From Dichetophora obliterata (Eukaryota > Arthropoda > Insecta > Diptera > Sciomyzidae), in the NCBI GenBank assembly GCA_963920525.1, contig OY986439.1:25660319-25724318 (forward strand): DNA of 64,000 bases, in the 5' to 3' direction. A program made the position numbers and the translations under genes. Each line of letters opens with the position of its first letter. The stretch's first letter is position 1. The notes under the pieces were generated by a model. That model worked only from the letters and a program-made list of their open reading frames with translations. It searched no databases and was not told the origin of the DNA. Of this stretch, positions 23,201-33,083 are shown piece by piece.

Positions 23201-24533
23201 ACTGTGCAACACATTTTTCTAACGGAAAAGCAGATAACACAGGATGATAGTACTAGTGTATAGTAAGAAAACCCTAAAAGGAATTCGCAAAGCTAGCTCG
23301 CTTTAAAAAGATATAGGCATTGAAAACTTGCCTCTTGCAGAGTATTTTTTAAAAAAAGTGCTCATTAGGACGTATCGAATTACAAGTTTTTTCGAATTTC
23401 ACATTCTAAAAGGTCTCAAAAGTTGCATGGTTGTCAAGATCTACAAAAAAAAAAAAAATAAAAAGAAAAAAAGGATTTCTTCCTCTTCCACAAGGACAAA
23501 GTTGTTTTTTGAGAACAAAAGTAAAAAATAACGACCTTACATGCTTTGATTTTTGTAAGAAAAACTACATGTGTCTTAAAGCAAAAGTAATTATAGACTT
23601 TAACTAACAATATCTTGTCAAACTAGATGCAACTCTCAATTTCTACCTCGAAATAGCACACTCGAAATAGCACAGAACTTTTGATTATTATCTGATTGTC
23701 TAAATGTTGGTGTAATTGATTGAAGTGTTTACGTTTACCTTAAATTTAGCGAACTAAAAATTTGCATATTTTTCGCAAATACATTTTCTTGTTTTCTCGA
23801 AATGTATTTTGAATGCAACTTTATAAAAAATAAAGATAAGGTTTTATATATTTTGGGCATTTGAATTTGAATTCTTAAAATATTTCTGAATGAAACAATG
23901 TCTGAAAGTATTATTTTAAAACACCAGATTAAGATCACGATTCTTTATCGTATTTCCAATTTTTTATTAAAATTTTTCTTCCTAGCATGAAATTTATTAT
24001 TTCTCTCGATATACTGTTTTAAGTGTACCTTTAGATTCGAATATCCTTCACACAAGACACTGTAGGTAAAAAGCAAAAACGGCATCTTGTTTGGCGAGAT
24101 ATTGTTAGTTAAAGTCAATATTTACTTTTGCTTTACATACGTAGTCATTTGTTATTATTTTTACAAAAATCAAAGCATTTATAGATCGGTTATTTTTACT
24201 GTTTTTCTCAAAACACAACTTTGTCATTGCAGGAGAGGGAGATATCCTTTTTTTCCTAAAATTTTTGTGGGAGATCTTGACCACCCTATGTAACTTTGGA
24301 GACCTCTTGAAATGAGAAATTAAAGCAAAATTTAATTCGATACGCCCTTATGAGCAAGCAATTCATTTTTAAAAAATACTCTGCAAGAGGCAAACTTTCA
24401 ATGCCTATATCTTTTAAAAGCGAGCTAAATTTGCAAAACCCTTTTAGGGTTTTGTTGGTCTAGATCAGTACCATCGCTCTGTGTTGGTCGCTTTTTGTTT
24501 AGATCCCATGACCCTTAAACTGTCGCATAGTGT
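23201..24533. mobile_element. long-inverted-repeat fold-back element, copy 2
   Basis: Begins CACTGTGCAACACATTTTTC and ends with the complement of CACTATGCGACAGTTTAAGG, with TAA on both sides (23198-23200 and 24534-24536). It is in the opposite orientation to the copy at 7988-9619 and about 300 bp shorter in the centre. The arms share AAGATATAGGCATTGAAA and CTCTTGCAGAGTATTTTT. It interrupts a tandem TTGCAA array, so it is the younger insertion. The 3-bp TAA duplication suggests a Harbinger-like mechanism. No transposase is encoded. Confidence 0.85.
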
Positions 24534-24536
24534 AAT

Positions 24537-24900
24537 CATTACAAACTTGTGCTGTATTAAGGCTATTATTAAGTTGATGCAAGTTTAAGAAACATTATTG
24601 TAACTTATAAAATTTTGCTTGATATAAGAACGATGTATTGAGGTTATTATTCTGTTGCAAGAACTTTAGAAAAAACCATTGCAACATATGTAATGTAATT
24701 AGTTACATGAACGTTGTATTGGAGTTATAATTCAGTTGCAAGAAGTTTTGAATAAAACTGTTGTAAGTAAATGCTGCTTTAAGATTACTATTCAGTTGTA
24801 ACAACTTTCAAAAATATCTGTAACTTTTGATATTTAGTTGGTTGCAAGAACTATGTATTGAGGTTATTATTCAGTTGCAAGAACTTTGAAAAAAAAGTGT
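24537..24900. repeat. TTGCAAG-rich tandem array, part 2
   Basis: Continuation of the array at 22640-23197 with the same GTTGCAAGAAC and TTGAGGTTATTATTC motifs, separated by the fold-back element. Confidence 0.7.
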
Positions 24901-25403
24901 CTAAAAACTTTATACTCGCCATATTTGATTTTTTTTTCTACACTATGAATTTTGATTGGAATAAATTTAAACACGATTTTCTTTAGTATTTATTATTTTA
25001 TTTTAGAATTTTTAGTGCAATATGACCCAAGGAACTTAAAAACATATATTGAGCTATATATTAAAGATTATTTCGCGGAAATTAAAAACTCAAAATATTT
25101 CTTATATCCAAATTATTTAAAAAAAATTTATTTTTTGGGTAGCACGTGAGTGGTTTCTAGAGGTAAAACACAAACATTCATCGAACAAATGGCCTTTGTT
25201 GCAAAATTTTACTATATAGCTTTTCATATTTTCAATATAATTTCACATATTTTCATTTCATTCCAATTTATCTTTGATTTTTAAAAAACACTCCAAAAAA
25301 TAATCACTATTTTAATGAAAATTTTATTAAGGAATTCTCTATGTAAAACATTTTAAAACTTTTTAAGAATTTATTTTTTTCAATCAGGAATATTTATCAT
25401 CAG
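24901..25403. other. intergenic, nothing recognised
   Basis: AT-rich; a short plus-strand frame (24952-25149) shows no similarity I recognise. Confidence 0.4.
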
Positions 25404-25534
25404 AGGGCGAATTCTGAAAAACTCTACAGCGAAATCTCCACCGCTAAAGCTAAATTTATAGTTTTTAGTGATATAGCGACTCTGAAAAACTCAATCGCTT
25501 ATTTTTTTGCTAAAAATTTTGAGAAAAATTTAGA

Positions 25535-25779
25535 ACGATAATTCAGTGCACTTGCCTGTGCAGTTGAGGACATTTGCTGTTGTGCAGTTAGGTTTTCGTG
25601 AACTTTTTCCAAGCTGTCAAATTTTTCAATGCACACACGTGCACAAATGTTCAAGTCCTAAAGTTTTAGACTACAGTAGAAAAGCACTTGTGCAGATTTT
25701 TGACGCACGTGTATTTTGATATTGTAAAGCGCACAAGTCCTCAGCTTCACTGGCAAGTGCACTGAATCGTGAATACTCT
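25535..25779. mobile_element. MITE family B, copy 2
   Basis: Ends AATTCAGTGCACTTGCCTG (left) and GTATTCACGATTCAGTGC (right, reverse complement). Same family as 14136-14407. The outermost bases of the left end appear lost. Confidence 0.75.
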
Positions 25780-26009
25780 CATTGTTATCATATAACATGC
25801 TTTAAGAAACAGGTTTCATCTCTTAAAACTTTATAAAATTTTTTTAAATTAATTGGTGGTCTGCACATAAGCTTTAATTGTTGTGACACACTCATATGTG
25901 ATAATTCTGTATCGCAGAGAAGCAAACCAACGATAAGAAAGACACTTGAAGCAATACACAGAAAAAACAAATTTAATGAACAGCATACGTTAAAATTAAT
26001 TCATTGATT

Positions 26010-26545
26010 TTAATGAAAAAATCATTGAATTTTAATGAATTGCTCATAGTTTCTAACGTACTGTTCACTGAAATCAATGAAGTTATATTCATTAAAAATG
26101 TCTAAATAAATATCAATGATTTTTTTCATTATTTTAATGGACTTTTCATTGATATCAATGAAAAGTCCATTGATTTGTAAATCAAATTTTAATGAACCAT
26201 ATATTGATTTTTAATGAACAGTTCATTGAATTCAATGTAAAGGTCATTAAATGCAATGTATAGTTCATTAAATTCAATGTATAGGTCAATGAATTCAATG
26301 TATAGTTCATTGAATTTAATGAATGGTTCATTGAATTTAATGTATAGTTCATTGAATTCAATATATTTTTCGTTGATTTCAATGTATAGTTCATTAAATT
26401 CAATGTATAGTTCATTAAATTCAATGTATAATTCATTAAATTCAATGTATAGTTCATTGAATTCAATGTATAGTTCATTAAATTTAATACATAGTTCATT
26501 AAATTCAATGTATTCAGTTCGTTAAATTAATATAATTTAACAGTT
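26010..26545. repeat. left arm: 21-bp tandem array (TTCATTGAATTCAATGTATAG)
   Basis: More than 15 imperfect copies of a 21-bp unit whose core TTCATTGAATTCAATG is close to self-complementary. Because 21 is a multiple of three, the array gives open frames on both strands (a seven-residue repeat in translation). These are not genes. Confidence 0.95.
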
Positions 26546-26756
26546 CGTTAAATTGAATGTATACTATTTTATTCCCTTCCCAATTTTGTTTTAAGTGAAA
26601 CGCGAAGTTGTGAAGACGTGTGGCAATTGTGTGTGTAAATTTTAGATAAAAGGTGATAATAAATTAAATTAAAAGTGAAGAAAATGTTGTGCTTTGAATG
26701 TAAAAGAAAATGTTAATCTGTTGAATTACTATTAGTATTAGTAAATAATAAGAAAT

Positions 26757-27155
26757 ATGGCTGGCATTTTAAGTGACTGCTGCCATCATTTTCAAAAAAT
26801 GTTTATATTTTTAAAGGATGAAAACCACATAAAAGATAAAGCTGTGCGGGCAAAGTTGGCAGAAATTGAATATTTCACTAATTACAGTGGTAAGCTTAAT
26901 TTTTTTCGAGGCTAAATAAATAAATAGTTATTTTTTTCAATTAATATCTTTCCAGACAGTACTGCTATTAAACTTCTTTGGAGCCTTCATGGGTATTTGG
27001 TGTCCACTCAAAAAGTATGCAGTAAGGACAAATTTGGAAGAAAAACTTTCCCAAAGCATACAATTACCAGTTCCCAAGAGGCATTCGTTTTGTTGGAAGC
27101 AGCATCCAGGAAGTCGAAAATATTCAACCAGGTGAAAATATTCAACCAAAAATAA
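26757..27155 (+). CDS. unrecognised 110-residue protein, two predicted exons, inside the Foldback-like element
   Basis: Function unknown. Exon 1 is 26757-26889 (starts MAGILSDCCHHFQ, then acidic and basic residues, ending FTNYS). A consensus donor GTAAGC follows at 26890. A T-rich tract and acceptor CAG end at 26955. Exon 2 runs from 26956 to the TAA at 27153-27155, and the frame is kept across the splice. Exon 2 contains KLLWSLHGYLVSTQKVCSKD and then FGRKTFPKHTITSSQEAFVL. The mix of Trp, aromatic, Cys and basic residues looks like a folded domain, not random translation. An AATAAA overlaps the stop. The C-terminus has a duplicated KIFNQ. It sits between the two inverted arrays, where Foldback elements may carry a gene. 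It could be the transposase remnant, a captured host exon, or chance. I saw no DDE triad. Confidence 0.5.
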
Positions 27156-27479
27156 AGGCGAAAATATTCAACCATTAATCCTTGCTGTTGGAGAGAAGAA
27201 CTTCTCCTCATTCCTCATTCATGGATGGTGTAAAATTTCAATTTGCTAGTTTTATTAGAGCCGTAGATGTGTGCTTTAAAATTTTTCAACTATTTCAATT
27301 AAAATATCCTGCGGCATGCACTCGCCTGTGGGAGTTTATTGCCGTATATTTTTATAAATTTAAAAACTATTCAAAATCTTCGAAAATTTGTATATTAATT
27401 GACTCTTTACAATAAAAAAATATTGTTGAAATTGTAATTATTTCCTTATTTTAAAAATGTTTAGAGAGGAATTAGCAAA

Positions 27480-28110
27480 TAATTCGTTGAGTTTAATGTA
27501 TCGATCATTAATTCCAATGAACTAAATACATTAAATTTAATGAAATATACATGGAATTCAATGAACTGAATACATCAAATTTAATGAACTGTACATTGAA
27601 TCCAATAAACTAAATACATTAAATTCAATGAACTTAATACATTAAATTCAATGAACTATAATACATTGAATTGAATGAACTATTCATTGAATTCAATGAA
27701 CTTTAATACATTGAATTCAATGAACTATACATTGAATTCAATATAAGGTTCATTGAACTATACATTAAATTCAATGAACTATACATTGAATTCAATGAAC
27801 TATACATTGAATTTAATGACCTTACATTGAATTCACTGAAACTTTATATTGAATTCAATGAACTTTTCATTAAATTTAATGAAAAAATCATTAATATTGG
27901 CATTTTTTAATGAACGCGTTCATTAAATTCAATGAAGTGTACATTGATATTCAAGGAACCATTCATTGAAAATCACTAAATTTAATGAACTATTCATTAA
28001 AGTATGAAGAAAATTCATTGAAATCAATGACCACAGTTGATTGGACCAAAATCAATGAATAATTCATTGAAATTAATGCACCTTTTCATTAATATAATGT
28101 ACCTTTTATT
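27480..28110. repeat. right arm: 21-bp tandem array, inverted relative to the left arm
   Basis: Imperfect copies of CTATACATTGAATTCAATGAA, the exact complement of the left-arm unit. It is more variable than the left arm towards its outer end (27890-28110). Confidence 0.95.
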
Positions 28111-28191
28111 TTCAGTGTACAATTCTGTATGGAAGAAAGTATTGCTTCTCGTGTCTTTATTATCATTGGTGTGCTTCTTCGTATTACAGAA

Positions 28192-29312
28192 TGAACTAGT
28201 TAGTTTGGAATTTGGTCATTAATTGACTAGAAATTTTACACCTAACGTTTAATATATAAAATTTACTCTGAGTGTGAAATTTTGAAGAATTGGATGAAAA
28301 CTTTGCCTCCAATAAGCCACGACTGTTTTAGTTTTTAAGGTTGAACCATTCAAAATAAATCCTTAATAGTCTTAACATGGTTTTATTCCATGGCAGCATT
28401 ATCCAGGTAGTGTTGACAACTGCTTATTTTGTCTTCAAAAGGAAAACATAGCCTGTCAAAAACATGCCTAGGGCATGATTCAATTATTACAGGTTGTCCA
28501 TTCGTTTGACAACACCCGTAAATTTGTAAAAAAAAATATATTCTCTCTCAAATATAAATGACAACCAGGGTTTTGTGGTCTTCTATGAAAAAAGTTATGT
28601 TTCAGTGTTTTGTTGTGTATTTTATTTTAAAAAGTAGTTATTCTATATTTTGCTGTTAGCAGGAAAAACATAGTTTGCATTGCGTTTATAATAATTATTG
28701 CTCTGATAATTATTATTAAAAATTGCTTTTAAATTTTGTTGCGAGTCGTTTTTTTTTCAATTGAAATATAAATCGCTACTATTAAGTTGTAATTGTTAAA
28801 ATAACGTGCGGTGTTTGAAAAAGAGTGTATTTTAGTGATAAAATTTGAAAATATAATGTGCCAGTGGAAAATATAAAGCCGTCAGCGGTGTGAATAGATT
28901 TGCACAACAAAATATTGAAATTAGTTTTTTTAAAACTTACTTAAATTTAATATCAAAACAAACAAGCAGTGCAGGGCGTAGTAGAAAAAGCAGCAGTGAA
29001 ATGTATCCTTAGGTATTTAGTACTGCAAAAAAGTATGATATTCCTGCAACTGATTACTTTGATGGCATTAAAAAATTACTCTTTTGCTCTCCTCTTCAAT
29101 TTTACGGGTGTATATCTTCATTCTTGTGAGTAAACGTCAAATGAATGGCCAACCTATAGTAATTGAATCATGGCCTAGGGAAAGAAAGCGAAAAAGAAAG
29201 CGAAAAAGAAAGCAAGCGTCGAAAACTAAAATCATAAAAATCAAATAAGAATTTTTGTTTGAATTGCGTTTTGGTTGTTTCCGCTTATATAAACCAATAA
29301 AAATTTAAAATC
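28192..29312. other. intergenic, nothing recognised apart from a short GAAAGAAAGC repeat
   Basis: No supported gene. A purine-rich tandem repeat GAAAAAGAAAGC is at about 29177-29213. Confidence 0.4.
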
Positions 29313-29438
29313 ATGAAAGTTGTAAAAAAATCGTGTGTAATTTGTGTGAAAAGCTTTTCAGTTCGTGATGTTAAATTCTGTTCAGTGCCTCAAAAGGAAG
29401 CTCCTTGCCAGAGGTGGATTGATGCCTGTGGCTATTGA
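29313..29438 (+). pseudogene. possible THAP zinc-finger N-terminal fragment
   Basis: The short frame MKVVKKSCVICVKSFSVRD continues to CSVPQKEAPCQRWIDACGY and then stops at 41 residues. The spacing C-x2-C near the start, a downstream basic stretch, and a conserved W (QRW) resemble the first half of a C2CH THAP DNA-binding domain, found in P-element transposases and host regulators. The second Cys/His pair is missing. Sequence just downstream is a MITE end, so the rest may have been displaced, or an intron may follow. Identification is tentative. Confidence 0.35.
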
Positions 29439-29458
29439 TTATGTTTTCACTTATTAGT

Positions 29459-29525
29459 CGCATTCAGCGCAGACAACTGTTGTGAACTGTAATGATAGCG
29501 CTACCTTAGTTCACGATGATTTTCT
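29459..29525. mobile_element. MITE family A, left-end fragment (copy 3)
   Basis: Matches the first 65 bp of the copies at 10785 and 49479 (GCATTCAGCGCAGACAACTG, GTGAACTGTAATG). It diverges after CACGAT, and no right end is found nearby. Confidence 0.75.
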
Positions 29526-29799
29526 CGAACTCGTTCATTCGCTGAGAAGACGTCACAGTTTTTGGATAACATTTTCATGTTTCATTTGGCACAACAAAAA
29601 ATTACAATTTAACTATAACAAACATAAATTCTCTGTAACTCAACATTTTCTTTCCTATACATATAAAGAACTAACATTGAAAAGTTTCCAAATGGCACAC
29701 AGCCATAACCAAATAAATTTTTTTGACATAAGAATCGCTAAAGCAACGCTTTCTGTGGCGAGTAGTAGAAGCAACATTTTTAGCTAGGAGATTTGAAAC
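29526..29799. other. unassigned sequence between MITE fragments
   Basis: A frame open from 29482 to 29787 overlaps the MITE fragment and has no recognised domain; it is not called as a gene. Confidence 0.35.
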
Positions 29800-30278
29800 T
29801 CAGAATCGCATTTAACGAAATCGCTAAGGAACTGAACAAAGCATTTTTTTAGCATTTTAGCGATAGAGATTTAGCTTTAGCTAGGCGATTTTCAGAATCC
29901 GACCACAGTACCCCTTCCTTGTTAAAAAATCTGTCATTATAACAAAAAATAACAACTTCAATAAAAAAAAAAATGTTATTTTACCTGAATTGTAACGTAA
30001 GAATAACACAATAAAAACTTTTTTGGATAATTCAAGTATGTTTCATCTCGTGGCGTTTACACCAACAACGCAACTTAAGTTTACACCAACTTAAGTTTGC
30101 ACCAACAACACATTTATAACATTATTATAACACATTTCTTGCCTAATTGCAACCTAAATTGTTACAAAACAGGCGTAAAATATCTGCTTTTTCAGTTGTA
30201 GCTACGTTACAATTACGATTTATATCTGTATTGGCGACTCTTTTGCGACACTTTTACAACTTTTTTGTGCTAGCTGGG

Positions 30279-30345
30279 TTGTAGCATCACCATCTAAACC
30301 GACTAGTTAAAAACCCCAATTCGATGAATTCGCTCCTATGACTTT
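30279..30345 (+). pseudogene. LINE B C-terminal tail, displaced by the composite block
   Basis: Translates VASPSKPTS then stop, followed in the same frame by KPQFDEFAPMTLL. It can continue in frame from the LINE B end at 19535 (ELLEFYKNVL). The motif order (aromatic KNVLP, then a short basic tail) is what I expect at the end of this LINE type. Confidence 0.5.
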
Positions 30346-30910
30346 ACTTTAATTTAAAAAAATTATACTCATACATTATACTCATTCGAACAGCTGGATT
30401 TATTTTAAAAAATCTTGAAAGGCAGACTTTTTTGAAGTAAAACTTCTTTACGCATGCCAGACACTAGGGGAGTAAGCTGGTGAATGCGTTACGGAAAAAG
30501 GCAAACGGAAGTTAGTACAAGCTCTTTGGATTGCGTCTGGGGTTAGCGCCTTGTGTGATTTGCTCCGTGCTGCAACCACATTGGTTGTTGGTGCTGCTAG
30601 CATCTTTTTGCTTAATTTTAGGGTTACCCTACTTTCAGTGTTCTTTGTGGTGATGTCACGGGACTCCACTTTTGTCCGATTTTGGTTGGAAATTTTTCAA
30701 AATACCCTTTTTATCCGATTTTCTCCGATTTACCGGAATTTCCGTGGGATTTTTGAAGCGAAGCTTTTTACGCCTCGTTTTGTGATTTGCTTGAGTGAAA
30801 TCTGAAAAACGACACTTTTTTCCATACAAATTTTCTTAGAATTGTTGTTGGTGTTGTTGTTGTTATTTTTTTTACTTGCGTCTATTACAACAAGAGAATA
30901 TAAAATTAAA
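30346..30910. other. intergenic, nothing recognised
   Basis: Overlapping short frames at 30448-30805 on both strands show no similarity I recognise. A short GTTGTTGTT run is at about 30843. Confidence 0.4.
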
Positions 30911-30914
30911 AATA

Positions 30915-30995
30915 TTTCTTTGCAAGCGTGAGGATCGAACTCGCGCCTTCTGATCGAGAGTTCTACTCACTAACCACTACTCCAAACCAACCACT
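30915..30995 (-). repeat. tRNA-like SINE head of a second family
   Basis: On the minus strand: A-box-like TGGAGTAGTGGTTAG, a middle arm, and B-box GAGTTCGATCCTCAC. The acceptor ends do not pair convincingly, so a SINE head or tRNA pseudogene is more likely than a tRNA gene. It differs from the SINE family at 2926 and 62053. Confidence 0.45.
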
Positions 30996-31145
30996 ATTGG
31001 TATAATGTGATTCATTCAATATTAACTGAAGCTATGTTGCAGTAGATGACAGGAATTTATTAAAGGGTTTGTTCATCAGCTGCCCTACATATTCTATTGT
31101 GAATGCGTGAAGCTATAATGCACCAGATCACAATTATTGATCAAA

Positions 31146-31743
31146 TACTACGTTTCCATGGCTAGTTAGGTTGAGGTTGACTCGGGATTAACTTACCATG
31201 GAAACGCGAGTTGAGTTGAATTTCGTAAAATCCACGAAACTCCGCAAAACTAGGTTAGATTGAATGCGTTCGTAATATGAAACAGTTGCTCAACTGTGGA
31301 GTGAGGTTTTCTTGATTATTTGTTATTTTATTTTATTTCTGCCACTGCGTTGACATAAAATGTAACAAACCGTTCAGCAGGCACACAAAGTAGCGGAAAT
31401 TAATACTGATCAAAAACTCAATGGCCCATTATCATAGTCAAAATAAAGTCGACTTTAAATTTAGTATAAGCATTTTTGACAGTTTTTCAATATAATATGT
31501 TGTCAAAAAGCTTGCACTAAATTTAAAGTCGACTTTATTTTGACTATGATAATGGGCCAATATGTTTAGTAAATTTTTCACCTTCTGAACGCACACATTT
31601 GTGCTAAGAAACAATGGCGAATAGAATGGCAGAAGTTCAACTCGACTCAATGTTGTGTATGGAAGCACTATCGAGCTAGAAACGCTTTTTTGTCAACTTG
31701 AAGAAAACCCAACCTAGGATCAACTCTCCATGGAAACGTAGTA
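31146..31743. mobile_element. MITE family D, containing a nested MITE
   Basis: Perfect 16-bp inverted ends TACTACGTTTCCATGG. The motif CCATGGAAACG is repeated internally at 31197. The target duplication is unclear. A 126-bp element lies inside (31433-31558). Confidence 0.7.
31433..31558. mobile_element. hairpin MITE with 43-bp inverted repeats and AAT target duplication
   Basis: The ends begin GGCCCATTATCATAGTCAAA and pair perfectly for about 43 bp on each side, leaving a loop of roughly 40 bp. AAT flanks both sides (31430-31432 and 31559-31561). The perfect arms suggest a recent insertion. Confidence 0.9.
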
Positions 31744-32849
31744 AAAAGCATTTTGCATTAGCTATCCAAACAACAAAAGCAGCAAGGTTCCATTGAATGG
31801 GTGGATTTTAATTGCGAATTCAAACATGAATGTTCATAGGCACTTAAGGCAATGATGGTGGTCTAGCGCTCGAAAATTTAAGTTATTTTTAGGATTTTTT
31901 TAAAAAGTTAAAATATTGAACAACGATATTTAAGCTTTTAAGATGTATTGTAACTCACATTCATCATAAAAAAAATATTTTTTTAATTTAAAAAATTGTT
32001 GATCTTGTTCAAAATGGCGGTCAATGAGACGCTCTCAAGGAAAAGGGGCATGGGCGGTGTTGTAGATTTTGACTGTTCTATTTATCTGAAAAATAAAAGC
32101 CTAGAATATTATTAAGTACTATGAGTGCAGCTATGGCTGGCACAAGAAAAAAAAGACATGAAAAATTGACAGAATGACGCGATATTGAAAATTAAGTTCT
32201 TAAAACAACTTGTTTTCTACCGGTTATTAAGTGTAAAATATACGATTTTTTTTAGTTAAAACTTTGATTCTAGTTCCAGCGATAGCCACCGTTGTTATAA
32301 ATAGCAATTTTAAATTTCAGATGATTCGGCTAAATAGATTTTGTTTTTTCTACAACACCATGCCGAAAAAAGTAGTTTCGAGATACATGCGTATAAAGAG
32401 AATGAATGTAGACGAAACACTGTGGCTCGACACCTACTGAAACGGCTGTAGAAGTGAAAATACAATGTTCAGTTGCTTTTTGGCAAGACGTAATGTAAAG
32501 TAACGTAGAAATCTAAAATCCAAGGATTTATGCGACCCGTCACATTAATTTACGTTTATTAAAACCACTTGCATAAGAAAGCATTGTTTCAAACAATAAG
32601 TTAAAGAACGCACTGCTCAACTGACATTAGATCACATTACGTTACCTCTATTATAATTTGACATTAACGATAGAAAGACTATACTTTTGAAATAAAAAAA
32701 AAATCAGTTTCATAAAAATTCTAAGCCTTAAACAATGCGGTTTTGATAAATAAAATTTGCGAATGACAAGCGATCCAAATATATGCACAACAATATTAGG
32801 ACAACTCTTGATGTAATATTTGCTAAAAATATCGATGAGATTACATCTA
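31744..32849. other. intergenic, nothing recognised
   Basis: AT-rich. A minus-strand frame 32651-32860 runs into the Tc1 end and is not supported. Confidence 0.4.
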
Positions 32850-33083
32850 CAGTGGCTCACAGCTTATTTTATGCAGTGCATACTTTAAATTTTAGGGCTT
32901 TATAACAACTAAACTAGCAGGAATAGAAAAAATAATATAGTATCATTTAAAAGAACAAGATGTTTAGTTTACTAAATTAACTTAATTTATTGTAAAAATA
33001 TATATTTAGTTGGATTAAAATTAAGAAACCAGTAAATACTGCTTAATTTCATATCACAGCTTATTTTATGCAGTCACTTGTTA

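Larger units (their letters stand above)
25913..28191. mobile_element. Foldback-like element: inverted arms of 21-bp tandem repeats around a small gene
   Basis: The outer 50-60 bp on each side are inverted copies (25913-25966 against 28139-28191; shared motif AGAAGCA, then AAAGACAC, then GAAGCAATAC). Next come short ends like ACACAGAAAA/ACACTGAAAA. Then come two long arrays of the same 21-bp unit in opposite orientation (26010-26545 and 27480-28110). About 930 bp of non-repetitive sequence in the middle contains a spliced reading frame. Long inverted repeats built from short tandem units are the hallmark of Foldback transposons. I do not recognise this family. Confidence 0.75.
25404..29906. 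mobile_element. MITE family C, halves separated by later insertions
   Basis: The left piece (25404-25537) starts GGCGAATTCTGAAAA and carries GCTAAAGCTAAAT. The right piece (about 29800-29906) is its approximate reverse complement, ending TTTTCAGAATCCGACC and carrying ATTTAGCTTTAGC. Together they look like the two ends of one short element whose interior now holds MITE B copy 2, the Foldback-like element and more. Two independent partial elements would be an alternative explanation. Confidence 0.5.
19536..30278. mobile_element. large composite block bounded by CCCAGCTAGCACA inverted repeats
   Basis: The left end CCCAGCTAGCACA (19536) is matched by its reverse complement ending at 30278. TT flanks each side (19534-19535 and 30279-30280). 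The LINE B reading frame stops at the left end and can resume in frame just after the right end, as expected if everything between arrived by insertion. Inside are tandem arrays, a fold-back element, MITEs and a Foldback-like element, so much of the 10.7 kb is secondary insertion into a smaller founder. TTGTAAC/TTGCAA motifs near both ends (19630-19690 and 30130-30210) support a shared origin of the ends. No transposase for it was recognised. Confidence 0.6.

Noticed and set aside
26182..26525. Long open frames on both strands with a seven-residue repeat (NSMNYTL-type)
   Set aside because: They are the translation of the 21-bp tandem unit, open only because the unit length is a multiple of three and contains no stop in those frames.
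26010..28110. Regular repeats considered as a CRISPR array
   Set aside because: Units are contiguous with no unique spacers, arranged as two inverted arrays, and the DNA is clearly eukaryotic.
30915..30995. Considered as a real tRNA gene
   Set aside because: A and B boxes are present, but the acceptor stem does not pair and no terminator T-run follows; a SINE head or pseudogene fits better.
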